A DNA stretch of 64,000 nt from an uncultured Coriobacteriales bacterium (GTDB lineage: Bacteria; Actinomycetota; Coriobacteriia; Coriobacteriales; UMGS124). Under the pieces are notes generated by a model that saw only the letters and a program-made list of their open reading frames with translations, had not been told where the DNA came from and made no database searches. Shown piece by piece: positions 7,829 through 16,687 of the stretch. The stretch is taken from contig CABQHM010000005.1 in the NCBI GenBank assembly GCA_902464015.1, positions 1 to 64,000 of the forward strand, given 5' to 3'. Every line of letters starts with the position of its first letter. The first letter of the stretch is position 1. The position numbers and the translations under genes are program-made.

Positions 7829-9166
7829 ATGCGTAGAAACATTTCCAAGGCTCTTGTTGAATGGAAAGATGCCCCCAATCGCAAGCCCTTGGTCATTACG
7901 GGTGTGCGACAGTGCGGGAAAACCTATGCGATGCATGAGTTTGGTACATCGTGCTTTAAAGACGTGGCATACATCAACCTTGAACGAGATTCGCTGGCCG
8001 CCTCCGTTTTTGAAATGACGCTTGAACCTGCGAGAATCATTTCCGGCCTGTCGGCTGTCTCCCTTGGCAAGGAGATCGTTGAGGGTGAGACCCTTTTGAT
8101 CTTGGACGAAATTCAAGCCTGTCCGCGGGCGCTGACTGCTCTCAAGTATTTTTGCGAGGATATGCCGGGCCTTCACGTTGTTTGCGCAGGCTCGCTGCTT
8201 GGTGTCGCCCTGACCCATGAGAACATCTCGTTTCCCGTGGGCAAGGTCGATCGGCTCCAAATGTACCCCATGGGCTTTGACGAGTTTCTGTCTGCCACGC
8301 GTGGGGACGGCATGGTGGAGATGCTTGCCGGTCTCTTGCCGACCTCGCCTTTGCCGGCCTCTTTTGCAAGCGAGCTTGAGACTGCCTATCGGGACTTTCT
8401 CATCGTAGGAGGGATGCCCGAGACGGTTCTGCGCTGGGTGGAGACATCTGACTATGGGCAAGTGGAGGCCGTCCAAGGCCATATTCTTGCTGACTACGAG
8501 GCTGATTTTGCCAAGCATGCACCGCTCGGCGACGTGGCAAAAATCAGCTGGATTTGGGCATCGGCACCCAAGCAGCTTGCCAAGGAGAACAACAAGTTCG
8601 TGTTCTCGCAGGTCAAGGAAGGCAAGCGCGCCCATGAGCTCGAAGACGCCTTGCAATGGCTTGTGGCTGCCGGGCTCGTTCATAAGACCGAGCTTGTGGA
8701 CAACGCCGAGCTTCCCTTGAGCTTCAATGCGGACGCTTCGTACTTCAAGGTCTATATGTCCGATGTCGGGCTCCTGCGCAAGATGGCAAACGTTCCCTAC
8801 AAGGCTCTTTTGAAAGCCGAGCCTGCCTACGCGCGTTTCAGAGGAGCCTTGACTGAAAACTACGTGCACAATGAGATGTTGCTACAGGGGCTCAAGCCCT
8901 ACTTTTGGCGCTCGGGCAATACTGCCGAGGTCGATTTCGTCTTTGAGCAGGATGGTCGAGTTGTCCCTGTAGAAGTCAAATCGGCAGATAACACCATGGC
9001 AAAGAGTTACCGGCTTTTCTGCAAGCGCTACGGTATTAAGAGGGGCTTCAAAGTGTCGCTCAAAAACACCGCTGTCAATGTCGACGACAACGGCTGTGAA
9101 ACAGTGAGTCTGCCGCTCTATATGGCATGGAGGCTTGCAGGGCTGGCCGTGCGCGAAACGCTTTAA
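7829..9166 (+). CDS. AAA ATPase with DUF4143 / PD-(D/E)XK C-terminal domain
   Basis: 445-residue member of the widespread family of ATPases whose function is unproven, often listed as ATP-binding DUF4143 proteins. The N-terminal P-loop is GVRQCGKT (25-32), Walker B is LLILDEIQ (89-96), and a sensor-like CAGSLLGVAL strand lies near 120. The C-terminal part carries the nuclease-type pattern E367-x-D369...E382-V-K384 (AEVDFVF then VPVEVKSA). Cytosolic. The ATG at 7829 has a GAGGAAGG ribosome site. It stands alone, flanked by a gene remnant and an Abi gene in an accessory region, which hints at defence or stress. Its promoter carries paired palindromes. Confidence 0.85.
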   Translation: MRRNISKALVEWKDAPNRKPLVITGVRQCGKTYAMHEFGTSCFKDVAYINLERDSLAASVFEMTLEPARIISGLSAVSLGKEIVEGETLLILDEIQACPRALTALKYFCEDMPGLHVVCAGSLLGVALTHENISFPVGKVDRLQMYPMGFDEFLSATRGDGMVEMLAGLLPTSPLPASFASELETAYRDFLIVGGMPETVLRWVETSDYGQVEAVQGHILADYEADFAKHAPLGDVAKISWIWASAPKQLAKENNKFVFSQVKEGKRAHELEDALQWLVAAGLVHKTELVDNAELPLSFNADASYFKVYMSDVGLLRKMANVPYKALLKAEPAYARFRGALTENYVHNEMLLQGLKPYFWRSGNTAEVDFVFEQDGRVVPVEVKSADNTMAKSYRLFCKRYGIKRGFKVSLKNTAVNVDDNGCETVSLPLYMAWRLAGLAVRETL

Positions 9167-9295
9167 CGGGCGTGCTGCAGGGCGGCCGGCGCGGCTGACG
9201 GGGTCGGGCTTGAGGTGCTCAAAGCGCGCACAATCCGGCATGCCCTATGCCCGCTGTCCCGCTGGGTTGGGGCCTCAGCGCGCCTCCTGCGAGTG

Positions 9296-10192
9296 TTATT
9301 TGATGAACCCAAAACGGCCCAGGACGTCGGTAAGTATCGGGCTCTCTTGAGAGAATTGCTGCGAGAGCGCTCGTATGGAGCCGCGCGCTTCTTCGATGGT
9401 TTCGGGTGGCAGGATGTTGCCCATCAAATCGACCGCGTCAAAGAGGTTGATGTCGTGGACGGGTCCCACCTTTGCGCAATACAGGCGATCGCCGTGAGCG
9501 CAGATGTTTCGACACTCCACCAAGGCGCGCAGCGTGAGACGCATGGCATGCGGCGTCAGGACGCTCTTTTCGGGCCTGTGCTGTAGGTGCACAACACGCT
9601 TGCATATTTGGTTCTGTTCAGCTCTGGGCAGCAAATTGAAAAAGTACGATACGTTTCCGAACGTCAGCTCGTTTACAAGCACCCATAGGGGCACCTCGCC
9701 ATATCGCTCCCGGTAGTGCTGGATATAAGGTTTGCACTGTCGCTGCGCAACGGCTTTATACCGCAGCTCCTCGATGAATCTTGGCAAATCGGTGACGAAC
9801 GCCTTCTGGCCGGGCATGTAATCCTGGCGCGTCGTGTAGTTCTCCATATCGAGGTATGCCGCTGGCTCTGGATGATGCTCGCAGAACGTGTGAGCGCTAA
9901 CGGATTTCACCCGTGTCTCGCAGCGCAGAAGGTATCCCAGCATGAGCTCGCGCAGTTTTGCGTCGAAGCGGTACAGGGCGTAGATGTCGGAAAACGATGC
10001 CCCGTCTATATATCTTTCCTCCGGGGAAGACGAGCTGGCGATGCGGTCGATAAAAGGTGCCTTGTAGCCGTTTATTACGGCATAATAGTTTTCGCCAAGA
10101 AGAATATCGCCGTCGGAGGCGCTGACCCGCAGACCTCTTCGGCTGAGGATCTCCAATTGTTCTGGTATGGAGCAGAACGGTTTTGCAGGCAT
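9296..10192 (-). CDS. Abi_2 family (AbiF/AbiD-like) abortive infection protein with HEPN motif
   Basis: 298-residue Abi_2 protein. The N-terminus shows the family pattern EQLEILSRRG (11-20) and NYYAVINGYKAPF (35-47). The diagnostic HEPN RNase motif R228-NICA-H233 (R-x4-H) is near the C-terminus. A second Arg/His pair with R-x6-H spacing (R94, H101) lies in the N-terminal helix. Members of the family are phage-defence toxins that act on RNA; I recall AbiF-type proteins being linked to a cognate antitoxin RNA and to the ancestry of Cas13. The start ATG at 10192 follows GGAGG by 4-5 bases. There is no protein antitoxin gene, but a structured leader lies directly upstream. Confidence 0.85.
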   Translation of the reverse strand: MPAKPFCSIPEQLEILSRRGLRVSASDGDILLGENYYAVINGYKAPFIDRIASSSSPEERYIDGASFSDIYALYRFDAKLRELMLGYLLRCETRVKSVSAHTFCEHHPEPAAYLDMENYTTRQDYMPGQKAFVTDLPRFIEELRYKAVAQRQCKPYIQHYRERYGEVPLWVLVNELTFGNVSYFFNLLPRAEQNQICKRVVHLQHRPEKSVLTPHAMRLTLRALVECRNICAHGDRLYCAKVGPVHDINLFDAVDLMGNILPPETIEEARGSIRALSQQFSQESPILTDVLGRFGFIK

Positions 10193-10199
10193 GGTACCT

Positions 10200-10275
10200 C
10201 CAAATGAGAAAGGGCCGCAGTACCTTGCGGCATGCGACCCTTCCCAGTACCGGCCTCCGTGGAGCGTCCGGTCCG
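10200..10275 (-). ncRNA. Candidate structured RNA upstream of the Abi_2 gene
   Basis: Read on the minus strand, the leader forms two successive stem-loops. The first is CCGG-ac-gCTCC-ac-GGAG-g-CCGG. The second has AAGGG...CCCTT outer and CCGC...GCGG inner arms. GGTACTG occurs in both segments, and a U-rich run (CCCTTTCTCATTT) follows the second stem. A possible promoter lies upstream near 10285-10318. The order of promoter, structured RNA, weak terminator and HEPN toxin resembles RNA-antitoxin systems. An ordinary attenuator leader is the alternative. Confidence 0.4.
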
Positions 10276-10543
10276 TATCATTGACGCAAATGTATCACCT
10301 GTCGACGCCCTTGTCTAGAATGGCATGAAAACACTGCCTGTTGAGAGCGGTGCGGTGCCGTTGGGGGAGGCGTGTGGCTGCGCTTTGCACAGAGGCCGAT
10401 TTGTTGACGACAATTCAGCACATGCCCATCGGCCATTTGCCCAAGCTGCGCACGTTGCCCATATGCGCGAGTGTACAATGCGTGTATCTTAAGTTGCGCT
10501 GAAGGTCCCAGGGGGCTTGCGGCGCGAGGAAAGGAGCGATGGT

Positions 10544-13351
10544 ATGGCGTGCAAGGAATGGGCCGCGAAGATCGGGGGAGGTGCCCTTGGCAGGGTCTGG
10601 GCCATCGTCGCCGCGTTCGCGCTGCTTCTCGGCCTGGCCGCAATGGCACCCACTTCTGCCCAAGCCGCGTCCTTCAGGGACGTCCCCTCCGGGCAGTGGT
10701 ACACCTCCTGGGTCGACCAGGCCTCCGACCAGGGCCTCATGTCGGGCTTCACCGACCCGGCCACGGGCAGGCCCACGGGCTACTTCGGCCCCGACGAGCC
10801 CCTCACGCGCGCCCAGGTCGCAACGGTGCTGTGGCGCATGGCGGGCGGCCCCTCCTCGGGCCACGCCTCCTTCCCCGACGTGGAGCGCGGCTCCTGGTAC
10901 GACGCGCCCGTGGCCTGGTGCGTTAAGGCCGGCGTCGTCACCGGCTACACCTCCGGCCCCGACCGCGGATACTTCAGGCCCGACAGGCCGGTCACCCGCC
11001 AGGAGCTGGCCACCATGGTGCACCGCTACGCCAAGTACGCCGGCATGGACGTCGCCGACCCCGACCCGAGCGCGTTCAGGTCGACGACCGACTGGCGCAC
11101 GGTGGACTCCTGGGCCTCGGAGGCCCTCACCTGGACGGCAGCCGCGGGCGTGCTCTCGGGCGTGGACAACCACGACGGGACCTACTCGGTGGTGCCCTTC
11201 GGCACCGCCACCCGCGCGATGGCGGCCAAGGTCTTCGTCGTGCTCTCCGGCTCCCCCTCGGCCGCCAAGGCGAGCTACACCGTGACCTTCGACTCCAACG
11301 GCGGCTCGGCCGTGAAGGCGCAGACGGTTAAGAACGGCGCCAAGGCGGCGAAGCCCAGCGACCCCGCCAAGGAAGGCTACGAGTTCGCGGGCTGGTATTC
11401 CGACAAGTCCCTCACCAAGGCATTCAACTTCCACTCGACCGTGAAGTCAAACCTTACCCTCTATGCCAAGTGGGAGGCGAAGGCTCAGGCCTACGCGATC
11501 CTCTACAAGGACGGCCTGCTCTCCCTACAGGCGGGCCCCGACACCGACCCCTCGCACGGCGAGGTCCTCGGCAAGTGGGCGTGGGACGTCTCGTCCCGCC
11601 CCTGGTACGACAAGCGCGCCCGCGTGAGGTCCGTCGTCGTGAGGGATGAGATTGCCATCTCCGATGAGTCTCGTATATTCGGTGGCCTTCTGAATTGCAA
11701 AAGCATGGACCTTTCGAAGCTTGACGTCAGCCGTGCCACGAGTTTCTGCTCCATGTTCTGGGGTTGCTCGTCCCTGCAGTCCCTCGACGTCTCCCGTTGG
11801 GACGTCTCCTCGGCAACGAATCTGTCTTCAATGTTTTACAATTGCTCGTCGCTTCAGTCGCTTGACCTCTCAGACTGGGACGTGTCATGTACAACGACGT
11901 TCGGTGGACATACCGCCAGTTCAGACGGTATGTTTTCGGGTTGTTCTGCTTTGAAGTCCCTCGACCTCTCTGATTGGGATGTTTCCTCGGCGAAGGATAT
12001 GTCCCAATTGTTTTTCGGCTGTTCTGCCCTGGAGTCACTTGACCTCTCTAATTGGGATGTCTCCTCCGCGACAGATTTGTCCAACATGTTTGGGTGTTGC
12101 TTCTCTCTGAAGTTCCTCGACCTGTCCAGTTGGGACGTGTCTTCCACTACGGACCTTTCCTGGATGTTTCAAGATTGCGTGTCGCTCATATCTCTAGATC
12201 TCTCCAGTTGGGATCTTTCCTCCACAGTCAATCTGAGCTCCATGTTCTCCGGCTGCTCGTCCCTGCAGTCCCTCGACGTCTCCGGCTGGGATGTCTCCAG
12301 CGTCTCGGACTTTTCCAACATGTTCTTTGACTGCTCGGCACTGAATACGGTGACCTTCGGTGCCGGGTGTGGCCCTCTTGTTGGCAAACTTCCCTCCGGC
12401 CCCTGGTATGACGCCGAGGGCAAAGGGTATGACCGTCCGCCTGCGGGTGTTGCGGGGACGTTTACCAAGACGAAGCCGGCGATGCTGGCGCTTACGGCTG
12501 ACGGTGTGTCGGACGCCGATGCCTTGCTGCCTGCCCAGGTCGTCGAGGGGGAGCAGGACGGCCAGCGCTACGTCGTTGTGCCCGAGGGCGCGCCCTTCGA
12601 ATGCGGCCTCGAGTACCCCGAGCTCGCCGGGCGCTACGTGGGGCCGGGCGTTTATGTCACGGGGTACGTGGGGGATGCCGACTCGGTCACCGTGCCGCTT
12701 GAAATTGACGGTGCGCCTGTGGTGTCGGTGAACCTCTCGTGGAACGACTCCGACCGTGCCGACATGATGAGGCTCTCCTTCGTCTCGTTCGAGCGTGCGG
12801 AGGGCAAGGTTTCTTCGCTTGCGCAGCTCGACGTGTCGGGCAACGTGCTCTCCTCGCTCGACATTGAGGGCCTTGGCGCCCTCGTGCGCCTGAACTGCGA
12901 GGGCAACCCCATCGCCGACCTTGTGGCCCTCCAGGCCTGGGCCGCGCAGGACGGCCACGAGGCGAAGCTGCCGCAGGTACAGGATGCCGCGGCCGCCGAG
13001 CCTGACGACGTTGCAGCTCCCTCTGATTCGCAGGAGCCCACTTCTCCCGACATCCCGGCGGAGCCTGCAAGCCCTGAGGCTCCCTCGACGGAGCCAGGGG
13101 AGCCTTCCGTCCCAGCTACTCCCATCGAGCCCGAGCAACCCGGCAGCTCCGATGTGTCCGGCGAGCCTGACCAATCCGGCGACGACTCCGTCGGCTCCGG
13201 TATGGGCGAGTCCGATGAGCAGGAAGAACCCGCGGACACTGCGGGGCTTGGCGAAGCCGGGCAAGACGGCGACGCCTCCACTGCTGAAGAGCAAGCCAGT
13301 ACGGCCGAGCTTGCCGAGCCAGGGGAGGAGCCTTTCGCTCTCGCAGCCTAG
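10544..13351 (+). CDS. SLH-anchored BspA-like (DUF285) surface protein
   Basis: 935-residue exported protein. Signal peptide 1-42 (ending SAQAA), three S-layer homology domains (about 43-105, 107-165, 170-235; FRDVPSGQWY and LTRAQVATVLWRMAGG motifs), an InlB/Listeria-Bacteroides B-repeat (about 240-310, GYEFAGWYSDKSLTK), a DUF285 block of about nine repeats with the pattern SMF..CSSLQSLDLS.WDVS (385-605), a unique domain, and a Pro/Ser/Glu-rich tail. The ATG at 10544 is chosen over an upstream TTG because AAGGAG sits 7 bases before it. SLH domains tether to secondary cell-wall polymer, so the DUF285 part would be displayed. The repeat block is visibly more AT-rich than the flanks. Confidence 0.88.
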   Translation: MACKEWAAKIGGGALGRVWAIVAAFALLLGLAAMAPTSAQAASFRDVPSGQWYTSWVDQASDQGLMSGFTDPATGRPTGYFGPDEPLTRAQVATVLWRMAGGPSSGHASFPDVERGSWYDAPVAWCVKAGVVTGYTSGPDRGYFRPDRPVTRQELATMVHRYAKYAGMDVADPDPSAFRSTTDWRTVDSWASEALTWTAAAGVLSGVDNHDGTYSVVPFGTATRAMAAKVFVVLSGSPSAAKASYTVTFDSNGGSAVKAQTVKNGAKAAKPSDPAKEGYEFAGWYSDKSLTKAFNFHSTVKSNLTLYAKWEAKAQAYAILYKDGLLSLQAGPDTDPSHGEVLGKWAWDVSSRPWYDKRARVRSVVVRDEIAISDESRIFGGLLNCKSMDLSKLDVSRATSFCSMFWGCSSLQSLDVSRWDVSSATNLSSMFYNCSSLQSLDLSDWDVSCTTTFGGHTASSDGMFSGCSALKSLDLSDWDVSSAKDMSQLFFGCSALESLDLSNWDVSSATDLSNMFGCCFSLKFLDLSSWDVSSTTDLSWMFQDCVSLISLDLSSWDLSSTVNLSSMFSGCSSLQSLDVSGWDVSSVSDFSNMFFDCSALNTVTFGAGCGPLVGKLPSGPWYDAEGKGYDRPPAGVAGTFTKTKPAMLALTADGVSDADALLPAQVVEGEQDGQRYVVVPEGAPFECGLEYPELAGRYVGPGVYVTGYVGDADSVTVPLEIDGAPVVSVNLSWNDSDRADMMRLSFVSFERAEGKVSSLAQLDVSGNVLSSLDIEGLGALVRLNCEGNPIADLVALQAWAAQDGHEAKLPQVQDAAAAEPDDVAAPSDSQEPTSPDIPAEPASPEAPSTEPGEPSVPATPIEPEQPGSSDVSGEPDQSGDDSVGSGMGESDEQEEPADTAGLGEAGQDGDASTAEEQASTAELAEPGEEPFALAA

Positions 13352-13385
13352 CGCCTGGCAGCTTGGCAGATAGATGCTCACGAAG

Positions 13386-13427
13386 TGGGCGGGGTGCCTT
13401 CGTCAAAAGGTGCCCTGCCCGCTTTTT
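13386..13427 (+). terminator. Rho-independent terminator of the SLH protein gene
   Basis: Interrupted GC-rich stem (GGGCGGGG...CCCTGCCCGC) followed by TTTTT at 13423-13427. The remaining DNA to 13658 contains only a promoter candidate and no recognisable gene. Confidence 0.7.
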
Positions 13428-13583
13428 GTATGCACATTCGACGCAGGGCCCGTATCCTGCCGTTCCATGCGCGCAAGAGGCCGGCAACAACCATCGAGCC
13501 CAGGCCCATCTCTCTGCCCATGCTCATGCGAAAGGCCCTCATCGGACTACGTTCAATGGATGGGTTGAGCGGGGCATCGGTTT

Positions 13584-13610
13584 TTGCCAGCGCAGTACAT
13601 GCGGTATACT
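13584..13610 (+). promoter_or_regulatory. Promoter candidate for the 13659 gene
   Basis: TTGCCA (13584-13589), 15-base spacer, TATACT (13605-13610), 48 bases before the ATG. Confidence 0.4.
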
Positions 13611-13658
13611 GCCAGGATGCGTAGACCGCAATGGCCAGCGAACCTGGAGGCCAAGAAC

Positions 13659-15026
13659 ATGACGACGATAGAAAACGGCACGCCATCAATGCTGGCACTC
13701 CAGCCCGTTGCATCCGGCATCTGGGCTGCTCCCGGCGCCCGCATTATCGACCGAACGGGTCGCAGGATGCTCCCCATCGGCCGTGATGGATTTGTTCCTG
13801 CGGTGCAGGAATCCGTTGTGGTCGACAAAACCATGCTCATCGCCGACGTGCTCGATTCGGGTTACACCGTGACGCTTTTTTGCCGTCCGCGCCGCTTTGG
13901 CAAAACGCTCAACATGACAATGATGCGTGCCTTCTTCGAGCTGCCGCCCGAGACCGATCCCAACGCCTGCGATCTCGCCCCGCTTTTTGAAGGTACCGAA
14001 GTGTGGGAGGCAGACGGCGGCAGGTACCGCGAACACCAGGGGGCGTATCCCGTGGTGCATATCAGCTTCAACACCGTAAAGAAGCAAGCTTGGGAAGCCT
14101 CCTATGGTGCAATCAAGGGAATCATTACAGCGGAATATGCTCGCCATGCCTACCTTGAATCTTCATCGGCTTTGCTGGAGCCTGATGCTGCTCTCTTTCG
14201 CCGTATTGTTGCAGGCACCGCAACAGACGCCGAGTGGGCGGCTTCCCTCGAGTCACTCTGTCGCATGCTGCGCGCCCATCACAACAAGAGCGTTGTTTTG
14301 CTCGTGGATGAATGCGACGCGCCTGTTATGGCCGGTTATACGAACGGCTATTACGATGAGGCTGTAGACTTTTTCAAGGGGTGGCTTACTGGCGCGCTCA
14401 AAGACGGCGGCGCGGCGCTGGCCTTTGCCTGCCTCACGGGCGTGCAGCGCATTTCAAAGGAATCCATCTTCTCTGACCTCAACAACATCACGGTAAATAC
14501 CACGCTGTCGTCTGAATTTGACGAGCGATATGGTTTTACCGACGCCGAAGTCGCGGTGCTTGCGGCGTACCTTGGTCACGCCGATTGCATGACCGAGGCT
14601 CGAGAGTGGTATGACGGCTACCGCTTCGGCAAAACCGACGTCTACAACCCTTGGAGTGTGCTCAATTACTTCAAGCAGGACTGTGCCCCGGGTGTGTATT
14701 GGCTCAATACATCGAGCAATTCAGTCGTTGGATCCGCTGTTCGTGCCGCGGATGCAAGGACTCTCGCCGACTTGTATGCCCTGACCCGTCCTGGCGGTAC
14801 GGTGTTCGAGCCGCTTGATCTTGGCGTTGTCTTCCCGGATGTTGGCGTGCGTTCTGATGCAATCTGGTCGATGCTGTACCTCGCGGGTTATCTCACAACT
14901 AATGACGTCATGGTACCCGATGACCCCTGGTACGAGCGGACTTTGCGCATTCCAAACCGCGAGATACGCCGGCTGTTTGAGGAAGCGCTTTCTCAGCATG
15001 TGGCCTGCGTTTGCCAGACGAAGTAG
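13659..15026 (+). CDS. AAA-ATPase-like protein (PF09820 type), apparently lacking the C-terminal nuclease domain
   Basis: 455-residue protein of the AAA-ATPase-like family of anaerobes. It has the N-terminal hallmark with VDKT (about 55-58) leading to CRPRRFGKTLNM (75-86, P-loop-like) and Walker B VVLLVDECDAP (212-222). Further family motifs are LTGVQRISKESIFSDLNN (with its sensor Asn) and EWYDGYRFG followed by VYNPWS. Full-length homologues usually run 500-600 residues and end in a DUF1703/PD-(D/E)XK nuclease. Here the frame stops soon after the FEEALS helix, so the nuclease is absent. A GGAGG site lies 8 bases before the ATG. It may be a truncated remnant or a functional short form. Confidence 0.8.
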   Translation: MTTIENGTPSMLALQPVASGIWAAPGARIIDRTGRRMLPIGRDGFVPAVQESVVVDKTMLIADVLDSGYTVTLFCRPRRFGKTLNMTMMRAFFELPPETDPNACDLAPLFEGTEVWEADGGRYREHQGAYPVVHISFNTVKKQAWEASYGAIKGIITAEYARHAYLESSSALLEPDAALFRRIVAGTATDAEWAASLESLCRMLRAHHNKSVVLLVDECDAPVMAGYTNGYYDEAVDFFKGWLTGALKDGGAALAFACLTGVQRISKESIFSDLNNITVNTTLSSEFDERYGFTDAEVAVLAAYLGHADCMTEAREWYDGYRFGKTDVYNPWSVLNYFKQDCAPGVYWLNTSSNSVVGSAVRAADARTLADLYALTRPGGTVFEPLDLGVVFPDVGVRSDAIWSMLYLAGYLTTNDVMVPDDPWYERTLRIPNREIRRLFEEALSQHVACVCQTK

Positions 15027-15184
15027 CTGTCAGCTGGGATTACGGGTGGTGCTTCATGTGACCGGTATCATGCCGAGCTGCTTGTAACCATTCCCTGCTC
15101 TTTGCCTTGGCGTGGGGCGCGAACGTATGCGGGCGGTGTTTTGTCCGTTACACTTCCACCGATGGTAACGATTTCGGAGGACGT

Positions 15185-15559
15185 ATGAAGCTGAAAGAAG
15201 TGAAGGGGCCGGAGAAGCCGGGAAAGAAGAAGGCGCCGGGTACGAGGGCCGACCGCGCCAACGAGCACGCGGTGATGCGCCAGAAGAACCGCCATGCCGA
15301 GCGTGACTACTTCGGCCGCGTCATTCCCGAGCCGGGTTCGCAGCGCTCCGACCTCACGCCCGCTGCCGCCAAGCGCATCCAGGACGGCACCGTACGCCTT
15401 GACGCCTACCTGGTTGGTCGCGGTTTTGCACCCTCGCGCGATAAGGCGAAGGCCCTCATTGACCAGGGCCTTGTGTATGTGGAAGGCTCCAACCGCGTGA
15501 AGGCAAGCTTGGCCGTGGGCCCCGGCACGCAGATCGAGGTCCGCGAGCCTGAGGCGTAA
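15185..15559 (+). CDS. Stand-alone S4-domain RNA-binding protein
   Basis: 124-residue basic protein. The first 60 residues are Lys/Arg-rich (KGPEKPGKKKAPG) and unmatched. Residues about 72-120 form an S4 domain (RLDAYLVGRGFAPSRDKAK, ALIDQGLVYVEG), closest in feel to the N-terminal domain of TlyA-type rRNA methyltransferases. No methyltransferase domain follows: the frame closes right after the S4 fold, so this is either a free S4 protein, perhaps ribosome-associated, or a TlyA relic. The ATG at 15185 has GGAGG upstream; the frame is open further upstream without a ribosome site. Confidence 0.7.
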   Translation: MKLKEVKGPEKPGKKKAPGTRADRANEHAVMRQKNRHAERDYFGRVIPEPGSQRSDLTPAAAKRIQDGTVRLDAYLVGRGFAPSRDKAKALIDQGLVYVEGSNRVKASLAVGPGTQIEVREPEA

Positions 15560-15750
15560 AGACGCACGCGCTACGTTTCGCCTCTCATGAAGGCGCCGCT
15601 GATGAACGTTGCTTTTTAAACACTGCGTCCACCTCAGCGCCGCTTGGTTGGACACTGGGCGTCATTTGGCCCCTGTGATCTACTGTGAGCGCCGTGAGCT
15701 GCTGTGGCCCATGCAAAAAGCCCTCTCATGAGCGTCGTAAGCGTACAACA

Positions 15751-15789
15751 AGGTCCCCATCCCGCTGTGAACTGCCGGGATGGGGACCT
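15751..15789. terminator. Terminator hairpin between S4 and EF-hand genes
   Basis: Perfect 14-base arms (AGGTCCCCATCCCG at 15751-15764, complement at 15776-15789) around an 11-base loop. It probably serves the minus-strand EF-hand gene, possibly both convergent genes. 15560-15750 holds nothing recognisable. Confidence 0.65.
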
Positions 15790-15823
15790 CATTCGTTCGT
15801 AGGGGCGACTAACGCGCCTATGT

Positions 15824-16489
15824 CTACTTCTCTTCGTCCTTCTTGTTGTCGACGAACTCGGCCTTTACATCTTCGACCTCGTCGGCAACCTTTTCGGCGG
15901 CTTTCTTTGCGGCTTCGCTTGCCTCCGCATTGGCGGCCTCCACGCGCTCCTTGGCCTCGTCGACAATCTCTTTGGCCTTGTCGGCCACGCCGGAAACGAC
16001 GCCTTGAACGCCTGCGACGGCCGCGCGTGCCGTGGTGCCAATGAAGGCCGCCGCGCTCTTGGCCACGGCACCCAGCTCATCCGACTCAACCTTGCCGTTG
16101 CCGTCGGCATCAAAGGCCTGCTTGATTTCGTCGGCAAACGAGCCAGCTGCAACAACGGTCTTGTCGATGCGCGCACCCAAACCGCCGAGTACTTCCTGGG
16201 CGGTCAGCTTGCCGTTACCGTCGGCGTCGAGGACGTCCTTGGCCTGCATGACGGTGTCCATGGCGGCATCGATGGCCTCTTTTGCACCACCTGCAATTTC
16301 TTCGGCGGCGCCCTTCATTCCGCCTGCCATGCCTTCGGCGACGTCCTTGGTGCCGACTGCCATCACTTCGGCCATGTCCTTGGCCTTGTCAGCCGCATCT
16401 TCAGCGATGTCCTTGGCCTTGTCGGCCATCTCTTCAGCAGCGTCCTTCGCCTTATCCATGGTGGTATCGAGGGTCTCTTTGACGTCCAT
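15824..16489 (-). CDS. EF-hand calcium-binding, LEA-like coiled-coil protein
   Basis: 221-residue protein without signal peptide. Residues 1-80 and 150-221 are long amphipathic Ala/Lys/Glu/Asp helices built from 11-residue-like units (KDAAEEMADKAK pattern), similar to LEA or apolipoprotein helices. The centre has two canonical EF-hand loops, DADGNGKLTAQE (about 88-99) and DADGNGKVESDE (about 127-138), with the usual Asp/Asn/Glu ligands. The start at 16489 has GAGGAGG 4 bases upstream. I know no named family with this layout. Calcium binding is well supported; a stress or envelope role is a guess. Confidence 0.72.
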   Translation of the reverse strand: MDVKETLDTTMDKAKDAAEEMADKAKDIAEDAADKAKDMAEVMAVGTKDVAEGMAGGMKGAAEEIAGGAKEAIDAAMDTVMQAKDVLDADGNGKLTAQEVLGGLGARIDKTVVAAGSFADEIKQAFDADGNGKVESDELGAVAKSAAAFIGTTARAAVAGVQGVVSGVADKAKEIVDEAKERVEAANAEASEAAKKAAEKVADEVEDVKAEFVDNKKDEEK

Positions 16490-16687
16490 GATTCCTCCTC
16501 TTGTTGCGTACTGCCTTGCCGGCAGTATAGAAGCCTTGCTTTGCCAATACGATACCCACGAGCCTTTTCGGTCATTCGGGAGCAAAAAAATTTGGCAAAG
16601 CTGACGCTTGCGCATGCAGCGCATCAGAGGAGGGCGGGGAAGGGTCGTGATTTTTCGGTGCCAAGCGCACAAACAGTCTTACCTTGT

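Noticed and set aside
13378..13713. 111-codon minus-strand frame after the SLH protein gene
   Set aside because: No ribosome site or recognisable product; it overlaps a terminator and the promoter of the next gene.
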